Source of the DNA: Micromussa lordhowensis
Lineage: Eukaryota; Cnidaria; Anthozoa; Scleractinia; Lobophylliidae
Direction of reading: 5' to 3'
Assembly (NCBI GenBank): GCA_964020085.1
Contig: OZ026604.1
Location: 16,066,455-16,130,454 of the forward strand
Length of the DNA: 64,000 nucleotides
Each line of letters begins with the position of its first letter. The first letter of the stretch is position 1. A program made the position numbers and the translations under genes. Of the stretch, positions 24,038 to 35,355 are shown one piece after another. The notes under the pieces are model-generated. The model ran no database searches. It was not told where the DNA came from and worked only from the letters and a program-made list of their open reading frames with translations.

Positions 24038-24697
24038 ATGAGTTCCGATCGCGACATTAATTCTAAGCTAGGGGATGTCGCGATAGCTCTGACTGACATC
24101 GTAAGCCGTCTTCAGGCAGCCAGTGGAAACACTTCCAGTGAATTGGAAAGAGCACGAAATGCGGTGAGATCCCTTCAGTCGGACGCCGGGATGGCAACTA
24201 GTGTCTCTCAATCATTCAATCGTTCATCAGCGGCTGGAAATTCCAGTTCATCGAGTCGTCCGACCTTGCCATCTGTGTCCAGGAAGCAAGCACCTTCTCA
24301 TCGCTTTTCACCTTATAGTCGCGAAAAGGGGAAGAAAAAGTCTGCTCGTGAGCCTAGGAGATATGACATGAAGCTTTGTGTGGTAGATCACATTCCTGAA
24401 CTGTTCGGTTCAGGATCGGCGCGATCCATTTCGAATTACCGTGGAGGAGCTGTGATAGAGACGGCCTTCTTCCTTATGGAAGACGAGTCTGGACATTCGG
24501 TCCGAAATAAAATAATGGAGATAATAAAAAGTCAGTACCCAGATTACGTCGGCGAATTTGTATACGCAACTCGACGCAACAGAAACCAGTTGTTCATAGC
24601 GGCCGACCAAGACATGGACGCGAGGGCAGTCCGAACGCTAAAAGGATCTGGGAGCGTATATATCGTATTGGATACGTCCATTGCTCCCGATGACGAG
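24038..24697 (+). CDS. USP-like/AAA+ gene, exon 1
   Basis: Residues 1-220, phase 0. Start chosen at the first ATG (24038) of an open frame that extends a little upstream. It shows a possible helical segment, a Ser-rich low-complexity part, a basic patch (REKGKKKSAREPRR) and a compact region of about 100 residues ending GSGSVYIVLD. The last region has the style of N-terminal segments in some fish and cnidarian HECT-ligase-like predicted proteins, but I cannot name it. Donor GAG|GTAAGA. Confidence 0.85.
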
Positions 24698-27600
24698 GTA
24701 AGAGATTAATCTAAAGTAGTTTACTTCTTTATTGATTACTGCCAATTATAGGCGGTGTTTGGAAAGTGTTTTGAACTTTAATTTTTTCATGGACCACAAT
24801 GGAAAATACTGGTTTACCAGGAAATGTGTTAACCAATAAAGTCATTTATTTATTTGCTTATTTCTTTAATTGTTTTAAGCAAAAAAAGGTGCAGTATCGG
24901 CGAGTAGTTTTTTTTTGCTTTATACGCGGTCAGTTACTTATGGGGGTTTTCCACACTGTGTCTCTTGATTGGCTATCAAAAACCGATTTACTTTTTGACT
25001 GATGTCCGCATTTGAAGTGTGGCGTGATAACGCCGAGCCAATGATAGGCTGGGTTAACTCGTTAGTCCAGATTTTGGACTAGAAATGGCCTCGTTATTAC
25101 CACCTACGGGAATTTGGCTGTAACAGACGCTGCAATTGGCTTTCGAGCAAGCCGCAGGAAAGATTTCAGAACAGCGGCTGTCAAAGTTTGCTGTTAGATT
25201 TGACAAAGCAGAGAAGAAAGGAGTCAAAGTGTTTTGCCGCGGAAGTCATGTTGTTCCTTTGTAAAAATACACGTACCACCATATATTTAAAGACGAAGGC
25301 CTACACGTAGAAAGTAGAAAAATACTGTCTTTTATGTCTTTAAATGATACAACGAATAAGTCAAGAAATCCCGGGAGATATTCATACAATATAATACCAA
25401 GTCATTTCTGACGTGTCTCCACGTTGCAGTTAATGTGATCGCAAATGAAGACGATAACTACGATTCCAAAAAAAAACAAGTAAATTGCCGCGCTCCAGTC
25501 CTGAGGTTGTTTCTCGCAGGTTCGCCGCTCGCAGCCGCCGAAGCGTTGTATCCTCTATTCGTGAGACTGTTCATGTTTGCAGGTCATTGTTTGCATAAAA
25601 AAAGCAGACAAGTCATACTGATGAGGGAGAACAAATTTGAGAAAGTTTATAAATTTGGAGCTGCCTACCCGGTGCATAATATGAGCATCGAATTTTATAG
25701 TTTGATATGTAACTATTATATAGTAAAAAATCTCACGCACATGTCGGGAGGGGGGGGGGGGGGAGGATTATTAAGAAAAAGCTAATACCGGGAGGCTCCG
25801 CCCCGAGGTCCGATCCCTTACCCTCTTATATACCGTTTTTGGCAGAAAAGACACCCCTTTATTATACCTTACTTTGACAAATGGTACCCCTTTCTTATAC
25901 CTTCCACCGGAAAATAGTACCCTTTCACATATAAATTAAACCAGTACTTTCATAAGGTATGTGTGTTCGAAATATTTTAATAAAAGCCTCTTTTAAATAC
26001 CTAACTGAAAGATTTCCCTACCCTTCATATACTCAGACTCATGAAATCCCTACCCTTTCATATAACTGAAGTGTAGAAAAAGTAACAGGAGCCTCCCCGT
26101 ATAGGCCATTATAGGCGTACATGTTAGAACGAGATAGATTTTAAGCTCAGTTAGGTGCCATGTTCAAGTATAAATACGTTACTCGCTAAGAGTATCCTGT
26201 CATGGAAGTGCGTGCACGTATTTAGGGCTTGAGTTTGTTTAGATTCTATTACATTCATGTGTCTTGCTTTTGCCAGCTATGCTCAGAGTCAAAAGCTATA
26301 ACGCCGTCATGTAATGATGCAAGTACGTTTTAGCAGTTAAAAAGATATTATTCCTTTTAATAGGACTCGCTTGAGGATGAAGAAGAAGGAGATATCGGGA
26401 CCTTTTCCATGCAACTTCCCACATCGTCAAGCCCAGTTAGTGAAGAGAGGGCCAGACGGGTACAGTGTTTATTCTCAGTTTAATTAATACGTCATATTAA
26501 CACACGAGTAGATTACCGGAATTATGCTTTATTGCATAATCTCTTGGGCGTAGGTGCGAGGGTTTGGATATTTACTGCCTTTTCAACTTAAATAAATTTT
26601 CAATACCCTTTACACATGGGGATTTCATGTGCAAGGTCTCCATGCGTTTCGCGATTAAACTCCTTTCCTAACCCCTTTTTATTTTATAAGAATACAGTTT
26701 TCTTCGGCCCCAGCTAAATATTCTTATTTTTCTACAGAATTTAGGCTGAAAATAATCTTGTGCTATTCTTAGATAAGAATATATCAAGAAGCTTTCACGG
26801 TTTAGTTCATATCTTTTGTACTGTATACCGTATATGAACGCCACCGTCTACTAATTATCGGCTATTTCTGATTTAAAAATGAGTGTGACGTATAAGGAAT
26901 GAAATATAACGGATAGTTTGCATAAATTAAAAGTTTAAAATATGTGCAACAATGTTAAAATGTGCTAAAAGTGTTAAATTTGGTGTTCCTTTAAAATATG
27001 ATACTGTCTTGCGAGCGGGCATGAATTATTGTCCGCCTTGACATGACTCGTGTCTTTCGAGTACGATTGTTGGCAGTGTCAATGACCGTAGAGTTGTTAA
27101 CATCAATAACCCTGTTTAAAGTCTACGCGTGTTTTCGACGTTTGTTCCTCCTGTGTTCTTTTCTCTTGGTAGCAATAGATCTTTTAGTTTCGCCAGTGTA
27201 ATTCCAGGGGCAAGATGCGCATGGAATTTTGTAGATGATGTTACCTCAGTCGTCTTCGGCAGGTCGAAACTTAGGGACGCGAAAATGTTGTTGTAATGCT
27301 ACAAAAAATTATATTAGTTTTTATAATTACAACTTTTCAACAAACAAATATTACATCCTTTTTAAAATCGTAGGCATTCTCGTGTTTATCGGTAAAATGT
27401 CTTTAAAACTTTGGAAATTTTAGCCTCGATATTCTCCGAGCTGGCGGCAAAAGATCGCGGTATTTTGTTTAGGCCCCGTGAAATTTAAAACGGCAATCTT
27501 TATGCCGTCCAACTCAAAGGAAAGTGAATTACAGATAAGATAGTTTAGCACCTTTAGTCCTTTACTCCTTTGGATGAGTCAGGCTGTAGAAAATTATTTG

Positions 27601-30600
27601 TTTATCTTGATTTTGTCATTACAGTTCCGGCAGGAGCAAATGCCTGTCTTGTTAGGACAAAAGTCAGGCCAAAGAACACGAATAACCAGTGGCGAAAGAT
27701 CTGCATCGGCGCCTACGCCTAAGGTACGTCAGATCCATTTTTATTTATGTTCCAAATTTAATATTCCTCAAGAAAATGGAATAAAGCAATTCAATATGCT
27801 TGTCTTAAATTCACGATGGACGAGCTCCTGACAAAAGCGCGAAGCATTGCAATACTGAATTCGTTTTCGCTAGCTTTGTATGAAGCCCAGTCATATATGC
27901 CCCCCAGCGGGAGGGGGTTCTACTTAGCAAAGTTAATGAGGGAGGCTCCACCCTTTTTATATACCATTTTGGAAGAATAGGCAACCCTTTTATATACCTT
28001 TGGTTGAAAAAAGGTACCCCTTTCACATAACTACTTTGCTTTACTTAACTACTTGCTCTCATTTTCATGTAGTAACAAGACACTATGACCCTCATAGTCT
28101 CTTGGTAGTACTTAATAAATAAACTGATACAGCCATAAAGGGCGTCTATTCGAAATATTATAATTAAAGGCCCTTTTGATACCAAAACGGCCGATTTCCC
28201 TACTCTTTTATATACCTTAAAAAGGTGCCCCTTTCGGGCGGAGCCTCCCGTAAAGGCCATTATAGGGAGTATCAACCCTCCCCCCCCCCCCCCCTTCCTG
28301 GGTATATGGTTTACGCTAATTCGTAGACAGTGAAGAAGATACCAAAATTGGTGCTTGCAGAATGAAAAAAGGCTTTATTTCTGTTTCAGTTTTTTCGTGG
28401 CTACAGTAACCACGAAGAACGAATGGAAGTTTCGGATTTAGAAGATTTAGGTATGTTAAACTTACCGAATGCCAACGGATATGATACAGTGGCTATGTTG
28501 TAGGTTGAATCCGGTTAAATCTATTTCCAAGCTGCATTAATTTGCGTCAACAACACTTTTCCAATAACATAAAACAATTGGGAGAGATTAAAAGAAAGTT
28601 GAGGTGTCCAGGTTGAAGCATTTTAGTTTAGGCTGGAATTGGATTTAACTTTGGTTTCGATCTTTGGTATCATTAAAAAAGAGATTTCATTTGATAAGAT
28701 ATTTGAAGCCGTAACACAAATGTTTGCAATAGGGTGTAAATAATTTTGGTACAGAATTTTTCAAAAAATACCTAAGTCCTGGCGGAATCCATCTTAAAAC
28801 TTTTAATTCATTAGGTTCGAATGCTAATGGCTAACGTACAGTCGGACCTGTTCAGCCATTATCTGTAAATTAGGCACGCGATTTCTGAGGGGGCAAGCAA
28901 ACTTTAAAATATGGCATTAAAAACTGTATAATCACAGCAACAAACCGATGAGAGTGCGGGATCTTTAGTAGACCAGGATCAGTAGAAATTTTACAATACA
29001 AAATATAGACGGCACACTGGTCCCGACGGCAGATATCACCAAAATGAAATAAAACGGAGTAAAGGACTAAACTAGTTTTAACAAAATTGCACTATATTTC
29101 GGTTTGCGATACAAACCTTCCTCAGGGGTTGAGTGGAAAAAAATATGTCAAAAGTAAACTTAACCGTTACAAATAAAAATTGAAATAAAAATACACGGCA
29201 ATGATTGGTAGACTATGAGTAATTAAGTGTCAGATGTGGACATCACTGGCGTGCTTCATCTCATCTGGTAATGCCAAACGGATGTAATGTTTTGCCTTTG
29301 TTTATTAAACGAGCCTCTCGAGCTCATGTTTTTTTTTCGGCAGGATTAATGAATCCAGGTGGACGAAAAGGAAGTCTGATTGCTGTTTTAATGGTTTTAC
29401 AGTGGATACTGCCATTTATGACGGTCATTTCCAGTGGGGGTAGCAAGATATTGAATTTACTGAAAAAGGTAATCAGTGATATTCGTGTATCGAATTGATT
29501 TATGAAAAAGGAAAGAAAGGGTGGCTTAAGTGCGGAATTTAAATCATCGCCGGGCCTAGTACCTAAATACCTAATCATTGCCTTTTCCTGTACAGTGTTT
29601 TATGCGATTTCATTTTGTTTAATTAGCGATATACGAAACATTCAATTACGATCGTTTACTCGATATACCGGGGCGCAAATGACTATTCTGTTTTAATTTG
29701 AAGGTGATCATTACAGATATATCCTTTCTTCTTCAGTGCTTTGAAGTGAGAGGAGTAAAGGATTTCCGAGTGAAGATAGTATTGGATTCCTTTCTTTCGG
29801 CCTTGGGTCTCTCAACAGAGACTGCAGATCCCAACTTAATATTGGAAAGAACTTTACAAGGGATTGCCGCCGAGCATGAAGAGGTATATCTATAAAACTT
29901 CATCCACTTATAGACTTTGTTGGGATAGTTAATTATTGTACAGTCAGCATCAGTAACGAAAGTACTCAGATTCTTGCGTCAACCGTTAGCATATTGTGAA
30001 ATGACAATCTAAAATGGCTTTATTGTGTTTAGGCCAAAGCTGCACTTGCTAATTTCTTTGGAGGAAAAAGGTCAGTCCGAACAATACTGAGCAGTTCGCT
30101 GTCGGAAGATATCGTTTTTGATGAGGACAACAAAGAGTGTTCCAGCTGTATCCTTAATGTCTTGATCAGTGAAGTACTCAGATCTTTAGCCCTCAGCTGA
30201 AGTATATTTTCGATTCTTAAGTCTCGAGATACAGAGGTCGTCTTGTTGTATATCTCAACTTGTCATACGCGTGGCTTTTTCAGTTTTGTCAGGGCCTTTT
30301 AAGTTTACACAATGCTCAAAATGAGGTCTGATGGTGTTCAAATCGATATTTAGGAAACTGTTAATATACGTGCTTATTAAAATTATTACTGTATGCCTTA
30401 TACATTATAGGGCGGCAAGTCAACTTGAACTGCATTTGTGGGGTAATCTTATTAATTAAGGCTTTTTTTATTTTGGTTATCACACCAATCTGATGAGATG
30501 CAGTGGTATGATTTAATTTGTCCTTTGAGGGTAACTTTTCTTAACAAGATCTTTTTAAGCAGCCATGATGATAAATGTGAAGATGCCAGTATCAGAGACC

Positions 30601-33600
30601 CATCGCTTGCGTGACGCTCTAAACGATAGTTTAAAACAACGAGAAACTATACCATTTTCAAATTGGAAAGAAGAATGGAAGGCAAAATATCCTACTCAAG
30701 GAGATAATGGTAACTAGTTTACTGGTCAACATTTTCTTGAAATACTTTTTTTTTTGCTTTCTTTACTATAATTCTTCATTGTGTTATTCGTGTTTAATCC
30801 CTGTTGTATCAATTTAAACCGACAGCAGATCAATCTGACTTCTGCGCCACAAGTTATCGGGCATGGAAGGACTGCCCTGACTGCTTGATTGTGGGTCTGA
30901 ATAGGTCTTCCAAGAAAGCAAACTGGGTAAGAAGTATCCGCTATATCGACTAATTTGCCTGTCTGTGCCACGACTTCCAACGCGAGACAAATGTGACATG
31001 CCGTATTTTCTCGATTAAATGCAGGACACCGATTAAACGTCGGGTCAAAACTGCCAATTTCAGATTAAATGCCCCCGGCATCTCGAAGGCAGAGGTACCA
31101 TGATCAAACGCCGGACCCCGATTAAACGCTGGCTTCAAACAAACGCCCGGTCAAAAGGGCCAAATTTGAAATAGGCGTTGAGTTGAGAAAATACAGTACA
31201 CGGTTGCGCGATGCATGACTTTTATTTATCGTGTTTTATATTTATTTAGGATACCAAAACTGTGTCACTAGACGCTGCCATACCGGTGGCAGACCTTGTT
31301 AGGCCGGAAGATGACACGCTGCATAGTGCAACAGATACGTCTTTGCCCAGTGAAACGTACCAGCTATTCGCAGTTATTGTTAAGTCAGAGGAAGAGCGCT
31401 TTTATGCCTGCATAAGAACAGGAGGAGAAACAAGTGATAAATGGTAAGTATGTAGAGTAGTCAGTGCTGAACTTTGTTCTAAAGAGGATTGAATTAAGGT
31501 TGTTATCACTTAGATTATAAGCATCGCATGAGTACAGCATTAGATTGTAAGTGAGTTCACTAATAAGGAATATCTTCTCTCTTGTAGGACTGTTTACGAT
31601 GGCCTACATGTAAAAGACTTCACAATGACAGAAGACCTGCTTGGCACCTTTTCTGGTGGAGAAAATCACGACTTTTATGATATCCTTTGTTGTTTCAAAA
31701 AATGGTTATGACAACCTCCTTTAAGGCCCCTTTTAAAAATGTATTGTATTGTGCATGTGCTAGAAACTGGTTATAGGTGCAATAGCATTTGGCGCGGTAT
31801 GACCATGGCTGCATGACAACTGTTTCTCCGTTTTCATGCAAAATTTGAGAAAATGTAATTTATCTATCAATAGCTATCCAATAGCTATTCAATACCGATT
31901 AATAGCTATTTCCAAATTTTCAGCATAAAGGATCTCTTTCACGATTGACAGTTTTGAAAGGTTTAGCGTCCTAAATTTTTCAAATTTGTGTATTGCAATC
32001 CTTCTAGATTTTTTACATTGGAAGCTATCCTTGATTTTTTTTCTCTCTATGACATTTTGTTACCTTGATGGTCCTTATTTTAAGTTTTCTTTTGATCTGA
32101 AGGTAAATTTACACATCGCCAAATATGAATGAATTCCGCATTCATGGTTCTGGGCGCGAAAAAAATTCAATTTGTCAAACTTACACAGTTAAAGGGTCCT
32201 CGTAAACGTAAAACGCAATTCCCAGAGCTGTTGAGTAGCACAGATTAAATTCCTTATTTCTAAAATTTTTCCCTTGACTGTAGCTAATTACCGCTTTCTA
32301 TACTAAGTCCTGGAACAAAATCAAGAGGCCAAGCTCTCCCTCCTTGAGGGCGCGAAATGAAGTACTGTTAAGGTGAGGTATATCAGTTTTGCTTTAATTT
32401 TATCCTTAGTTCTGAGTCAAAAAAACACCACAAAACAAATAGAGATAGATCTATACTTTGTGGTGTAAATATCTGACTTCCGTTTGACTCAATCTTGGAC
32501 AAACCCTTTTGCGCGCATGTCTAGACTTACAAGCTGGTTCAATGTTGTCCAGTGGGGTTTGCAATTTAACTAGCTTTTTTTCACGATAACAACGTTGACA
32601 ACATTTAAGTGGATAATTTGCAATTCATTCGCTTCTTAACAGCTTTGGTTCGTTAAACTAGTGCCAATTTGAAAGTGTGTCTCAACAGTTTTTTTTCCAA
32701 GATTGCTTTTTAATATATATTTTTTTCTTTTCTTCCCCGGCAAAGGGGTAATTTTAAAACTCAGTTTTTAATCGTTTATTGTTGCTGAGACTGCTTTCAT
32801 TTTATTGGCTTGCAGTGTTGGAGAAGAAGATGAATGTGTCATTATCCAAGACACAGGTATTTATGACAATCTGATACGTTTTTGCGTTAAGTTGGCTGAC
32901 TCGACCTGAGTTCCAGCCATTCATTTTGGGCGGAAAGTTTATGGCTAGTTGTTTAAGGTAGCAAGGTGATGATCCCTAGTATATACCTTAGAATAGCGAC
33001 TTATCGACTGAGGACGAGTTTGCCCGATGTGTTTGCCTGGGCGTTTAATGCGAAAACATTTTCGGTTTGGGTGGACGTTTTATGTTTCTTCAAAATTTGT
33101 AACAAACCGAAGAACGCCAAATTCTTTTGGTTCGATTTTTTTAGATTTATTTTTTCAATCAGAAAAAAAGGAGGTTACGTGAATTAGTACAGCGACATAC
33201 TCATAAAGAACTGGAAGCTAAAATTGGAGCAGTTTATAATTAAAGCAATTTAATTTCACCGGTACTAGTCAAACCAAAGCATTTTCAGTTGTCTTCTGAG
33301 TCTTTGATGTAGTGGACACTTTACTTTAAAATATTGCAATAGCAATGTTGCCAAGAAACTTTTATTCTTTCTAGTGCAACATGAAGCGGTGCTTCATCGA
33401 ATGGAGAAGGAGATGAATGAGTTCATTGGACTTGAAAACCTAAAGGAGCAGTTCTTAAGGTTCACGCGAACACAACTGCAGAATGACAGAAGAAAACGAC
33501 TCGGTCGTAAAATCGATGATGATTCACCCATCCATCTGGTGTTTGCTGGAAACCCCGGTACAGGGAAAACAACCTTTGCAAGGCGTGTTGCAGGTACTCA

Positions 33601-34574
33601 GTGAATATTGATTTTACGATTGTGCTATTTTTTGGGATGAATCAAACAAAGTGCTTTGGCTTAATTTAGCACAAAAAGAAAATGAACCGGCCTGATTGCA
33701 GGTTTCTATTATAAAAGTTCAATTAATTGCGAGGGATGGGATAGACAACGGTATTGCACAACTCAAAGCAGCCTGTTTTCTAAATAGTTTAGAAGTGAGA
33801 GAAAGCCCGTAGTCTTCTTAAGGACTTCTCCAGAAGAACGCCTTAGAGATCCTACCGGAAACAAAATAGATAAAAAAAATCGAATTACATGATAGCAAAA
33901 CTCACATTTAACAGCAGTATTTTATTAACTTTCTTTTTACAGAACTTCTCTACAGCATCAAAAAAATTCAAAAAAATAAAGTAGTAGAAGTGCAAAGGTC
34001 TGATCTCGTAGGCCAATATCTTGGTTCTACTACTGAGAAAACCAAGGCAAAGATAATGGAAGCGCGTGGCGGTGTTCTTTTTGTGGACGAAGCCTACAGG
34101 CTGATCTCCACAGCAGGGAAAGATTTCGGCCGAGAAGCCATCGAAGAGCTGATGGCCGTAATGGAAGAAGGAGACCCAGTGATGATATTCGCTGGGTACG
34201 AAAAACAGATGGAAAAATTCTTAAATGTGAACCCGGGCTTAAGGTCCCGCATTTATAGAAAGTTTGTTTTTCCCGACTATTCGACAGAGGAACTCGGCGA
34301 GATATTTAGCCTAAAGGCAAAGAAGAAGGGGTTCATAATCGGCGAGGTGGACGTGGCAGGTATTCTGTCAAATTTTACGACTGAAGAGCAGCGGAAGACT
34401 ATGAACGCACGCCTGGTCAGAATTCTTCTGCAAGAATCTGTCGAGGAGGCCAGCAACAGGCTCCCTCTCGACGCCTCACTTAATGAGCTCATGAAGATTG
34501 AGGAAAGTGACATTGTGGCTGGCTGCTCGCGTCTCCCTATCGTCCCAGGACGCGACGATACATCTACCACCTAG
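24038..34574 (+). CDS. USP-like pseudoprotease / CbbX-type AAA+ ATPase fusion (14 exons)
   Basis: Spliced model of 2775 bases, 924 codons plus stop; coordinates span introns. Exon phases agree at every junction, with one ambiguous choice between exons 7 and 8. Order: a Ser-rich and basic N-terminal part (1-220); an acidic linker (221-305); a region I read as a ubiquitin-specific-protease fold (306-641), with a Cys-box-like GLMNPGGRKGSLIAVLMVLQ (306-325), a finger-like FFGGK segment, CPDCLIVGLNR, and Y-Q-L-F-A-V-I...W-T-V-Y-D (561-593); then an AAA+ module (642-924) with Walker A GNPGTGKT (700-707), Walker B VLFVDEAY (759-766) and NPGLRSR (811-817). The Cys and His positions of the protease appear lost (K314 and F575), so it would bind rather than cleave ubiquitin-like partners. 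The AAA+ part is confident; the pseudoprotease call is inference from motif order. Introns 1 and 3 carry related repeats. Confidence 0.8.
25746..26110. repeat. GGGAGGCTCC-type repeat, copy in intron 1
   Basis: Starts with a run of about 18 G, then GGGAGGCTCCGCCCC, then several ACCCCTTT(A/C)TTATACC units, and ends with GGAGCCTCCCCGT. The ends are inverse of each other. Related copy in intron 3 (27895-28295). Confidence 0.75.
26364..26459 (+). CDS. USP-like/AAA+ gene, exon 2
   Basis: Residues 221-252, phase 0 at both ends (96 bases). Acidic start (DSLEDEEEGD) then Ser/Pro-rich linker. Acceptor TTTTAATAG, donor CGG|GTACAG. Confidence 0.75.
27625..27723 (+). CDS. USP-like/AAA+ gene, exon 3
   Basis: Residues 253-285, phase 0 at both ends (99 bases). 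Linker without recognisable domain. Acceptor CATTACAG, donor AAG|GTACGT. Confidence 0.75.
27895..28295. repeat. GGGAGGCTCC-type repeat, copy in intron 3
   Basis: Same orientation and order of motifs as the intron 1 copy (GGGAGGCTCCACCC, CCTTTTATATACC units, GGAGCCTCCCGTAAAGGCC). It ends with a run of C. The G run of copy 1 and C run of this copy look like the two termini of one family. Confidence 0.75.
28390..28450 (+). CDS. USP-like/AAA+ gene, exon 4
   Basis: Residues 286-305 plus one base. Short linker ending VSDLEDL. Acceptor CTGTTTCAG, donor TTAG|GTATGT. The phase matches exon 5. Confidence 0.7.
29344..29468 (+). CDS. USP-like/AAA+ gene, exon 5 (degenerate Cys box)
   Basis: Residues 306-347. 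Contains GLMNPGGRKGSLIAVLMVLQ, which lines up with the USP Cys-box pattern GLxNxGNTCYxNSxLQ. The position of the nucleophilic Cys reads as Lys. Acceptor TTTTTTCGGCAG, donor AAAAG|GTAATC; leaves phase 0 for exon 6. Confidence 0.75.
29737..29883 (+). CDS. USP-like/AAA+ gene, exon 6
   Basis: Residues 348-396, phase 0 at both ends (147 bases). Leu-rich helical stretch (DFRVKIVLDSFLSALG) with the spacing of the USP segment before the finger. Acceptor TTCTTCTTCAG, donor GAG|GTATAT. An alternative acceptor at 29716 would also keep the frame if exon 5 were skipped. Confidence 0.75.
30033..30168 (+). CDS. USP-like/AAA+ gene, exon 7 (3' end uncertain)
   Basis: Residues 397-441 plus one base. Contains ANFFGGKRSVRTIL, like the FGG segment of USPs, and an ECSSC pair that may be a remnant of the finger. 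The donor is uncertain: TCA|GTGAAG at 30168 gives the phase required by exon 8, GCT|GTATCC upstream also would, and reading through ends at a stop at 30198. No AATAAA follows before exon 8, which favours splicing. Confidence 0.6.
30563..30709 (+). CDS. USP-like/AAA+ gene, exon 8
   Basis: Residues 442-490. Reads MMINVKMPVSETHRLRDAL then a Trp-rich part. This matches the USP pattern in which a beta strand plus P precedes a LEDAL-like helix. The acceptor can be at 30562 or three bases upstream, in the same phase. Donor AATG|GTAACT. Confidence 0.65.
30826..30926 (+). CDS. USP-like/AAA+ gene, exon 9
   Basis: Residues 491-524. Contains CPDCLIVGLNRSSKK, equivalent to the USP LPxxLIIxLKRF strand. 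Acceptor CCGACAG, donor TGG|GTAAGA. Confidence 0.75.
31001..31198. mobile_element. Small TIR element in intron 9
   Basis: Ends CCGTATTTTCTC and GAGAAAATACAG are inverse copies. The interior repeats GATTAAACG(C/T)C-type words in tandem. Typical of a short non-autonomous element; no coding capacity. Confidence 0.7.
31250..31443 (+). CDS. USP-like/AAA+ gene, exon 10 (degenerate His box)
   Basis: Residues 525-588 plus two bases. YQLFAVIVKSEEERFYACIR (561-580) follows the USP His-box pattern YxLxAVxxHxGxxxxGHYxAYV, but reads R-F-Y where G-H-Y is expected. Acceptor TATTTAG, donor AAATG|GTAAGT. Confidence 0.8.
31588..31704 (+). CDS. USP-like/AAA+ gene, exon 11
   Basis: Residues 589-627 plus two bases. 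Begins WTVYDGLHV, the counterpart of the USP WYxFDDxxV end strand. The donor GTTATG is weak but gives the phase needed by exon 12; otherwise the frame stops four bases further on. Confidence 0.65.
32816..32856 (+). CDS. USP-like/AAA+ gene, exon 12
   Basis: Residues 628-641. Small acidic connector (VGEEDECVIIQDT) between the protease-like and AAA+ regions. Acceptor GGCTTGCAG, donor ACAG|GTATTT. Confidence 0.6.
33375..33593 (+). CDS. USP-like/AAA+ gene, exon 13 (Walker A)
   Basis: Residues 642-714. FIGLENLKEQ starts the AAA+ module in the manner of CbbX/SpoVK (IGLxxVKxxI). It ends with HLVFAGNPGTGKTTFARRVA, a complete Walker A. Acceptor TTTCTAG, donor GCAG|GTACTC. Confidence 0.92.
33943..34574 (+). 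CDS. USP-like/AAA+ gene, exon 14 (Walker B to stop)
   Basis: Residues 715-924 and stop. Pore-side segment DLVGQYLGSTTEKTK, Walker B VLFVDEAY, sensor-like VMIFAGY, arginine-finger segment NPGLRSR and the C-terminal helical lid. All are characteristic of the CbbX/CfxQ/SpoVK branch of AAA+ proteins. Acceptor TTTTTACAG. Confidence 0.95.
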
Positions 34575-35355
34575 ATCCGACGAGTTACTGCTCAAGCATG
34601 TTAAGGCATAGCTCATATATATCCAGTACAGACCACCGGAAAGATAAAACCATTTTGGACCTAAAGTAACGTTTTTTTTTTCGAGGAGCGGCCAGAAGCT
34701 TACACAAACAAAATTTGGCATCCTTAAACTCCGTAAGGTGTTTTTACGGCGATCACGTGGCTTGACGTCACAGGCTTGGTGAAGATGATGCTATCACGAA
34801 AAACTAAGCATAAGACATTTCAACCACTTTCTAAGGCAACTATTTCTGTCCTGAATGGATGAACTCCTCAATTATTCTAAGGCTATATATAGGAGGATAG
34901 AAGGTCACGTGACCTCTTTTACTCAATAACTTCTAAACTGAATATTTTTGTCGGTCATTTGTAAAAATACTAAATTTGACAGTAATTGTATATCATCTCC
35001 GCGGATCATTTTCTGTTGTTTTTCTGAGGCACGTAAACACCAGGCCCCACCGCTTAGCGTTCGCAGCTCCTCCTGTGGTTTTTCGGGTTTACACCGTCCA
35101 GGGGCCAAAAGCATCAAAACCCACGTTAGTGAAGGGGGGACAGACTTCGGTCCTAACAGGGGGAAGGTCTGCCATTTCGTGATAAGCTCCAAACCAGGCC
35201 GAACAACAGTACCAGACGTAAGTTCTTTTCGTTTGTATTACTTTATCGTTTGTCCTTTTACCTCACCTTTGTAAATCTTGTAAATTCTAGCTCTCTTTTA
35301 ATTACGCATTGTAATCTACTCTGTAGTTTTCACCGCATGTGTACGATATTTGGGC
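34575..35355. other. 3' flank of the USP-like/AAA+ gene
   Basis: No gene recognised. The only plausible polyadenylation signals are AATAAA words in the LTR-like duplicated segment that follows (near 35370). The transcript end cannot be placed from sequence alone. Confidence 0.4.

Noticed and set aside
29502..29696. 64-codon frame in intron 5 of the USP-like/AAA+ gene
   Set aside because: Lies between two exons whose phases already match, and shows no domain.
34277..34570. Minus-strand frame opposite AAA+ exon 14
   Set aside because: It is the antisense shadow of a well-supported exon.
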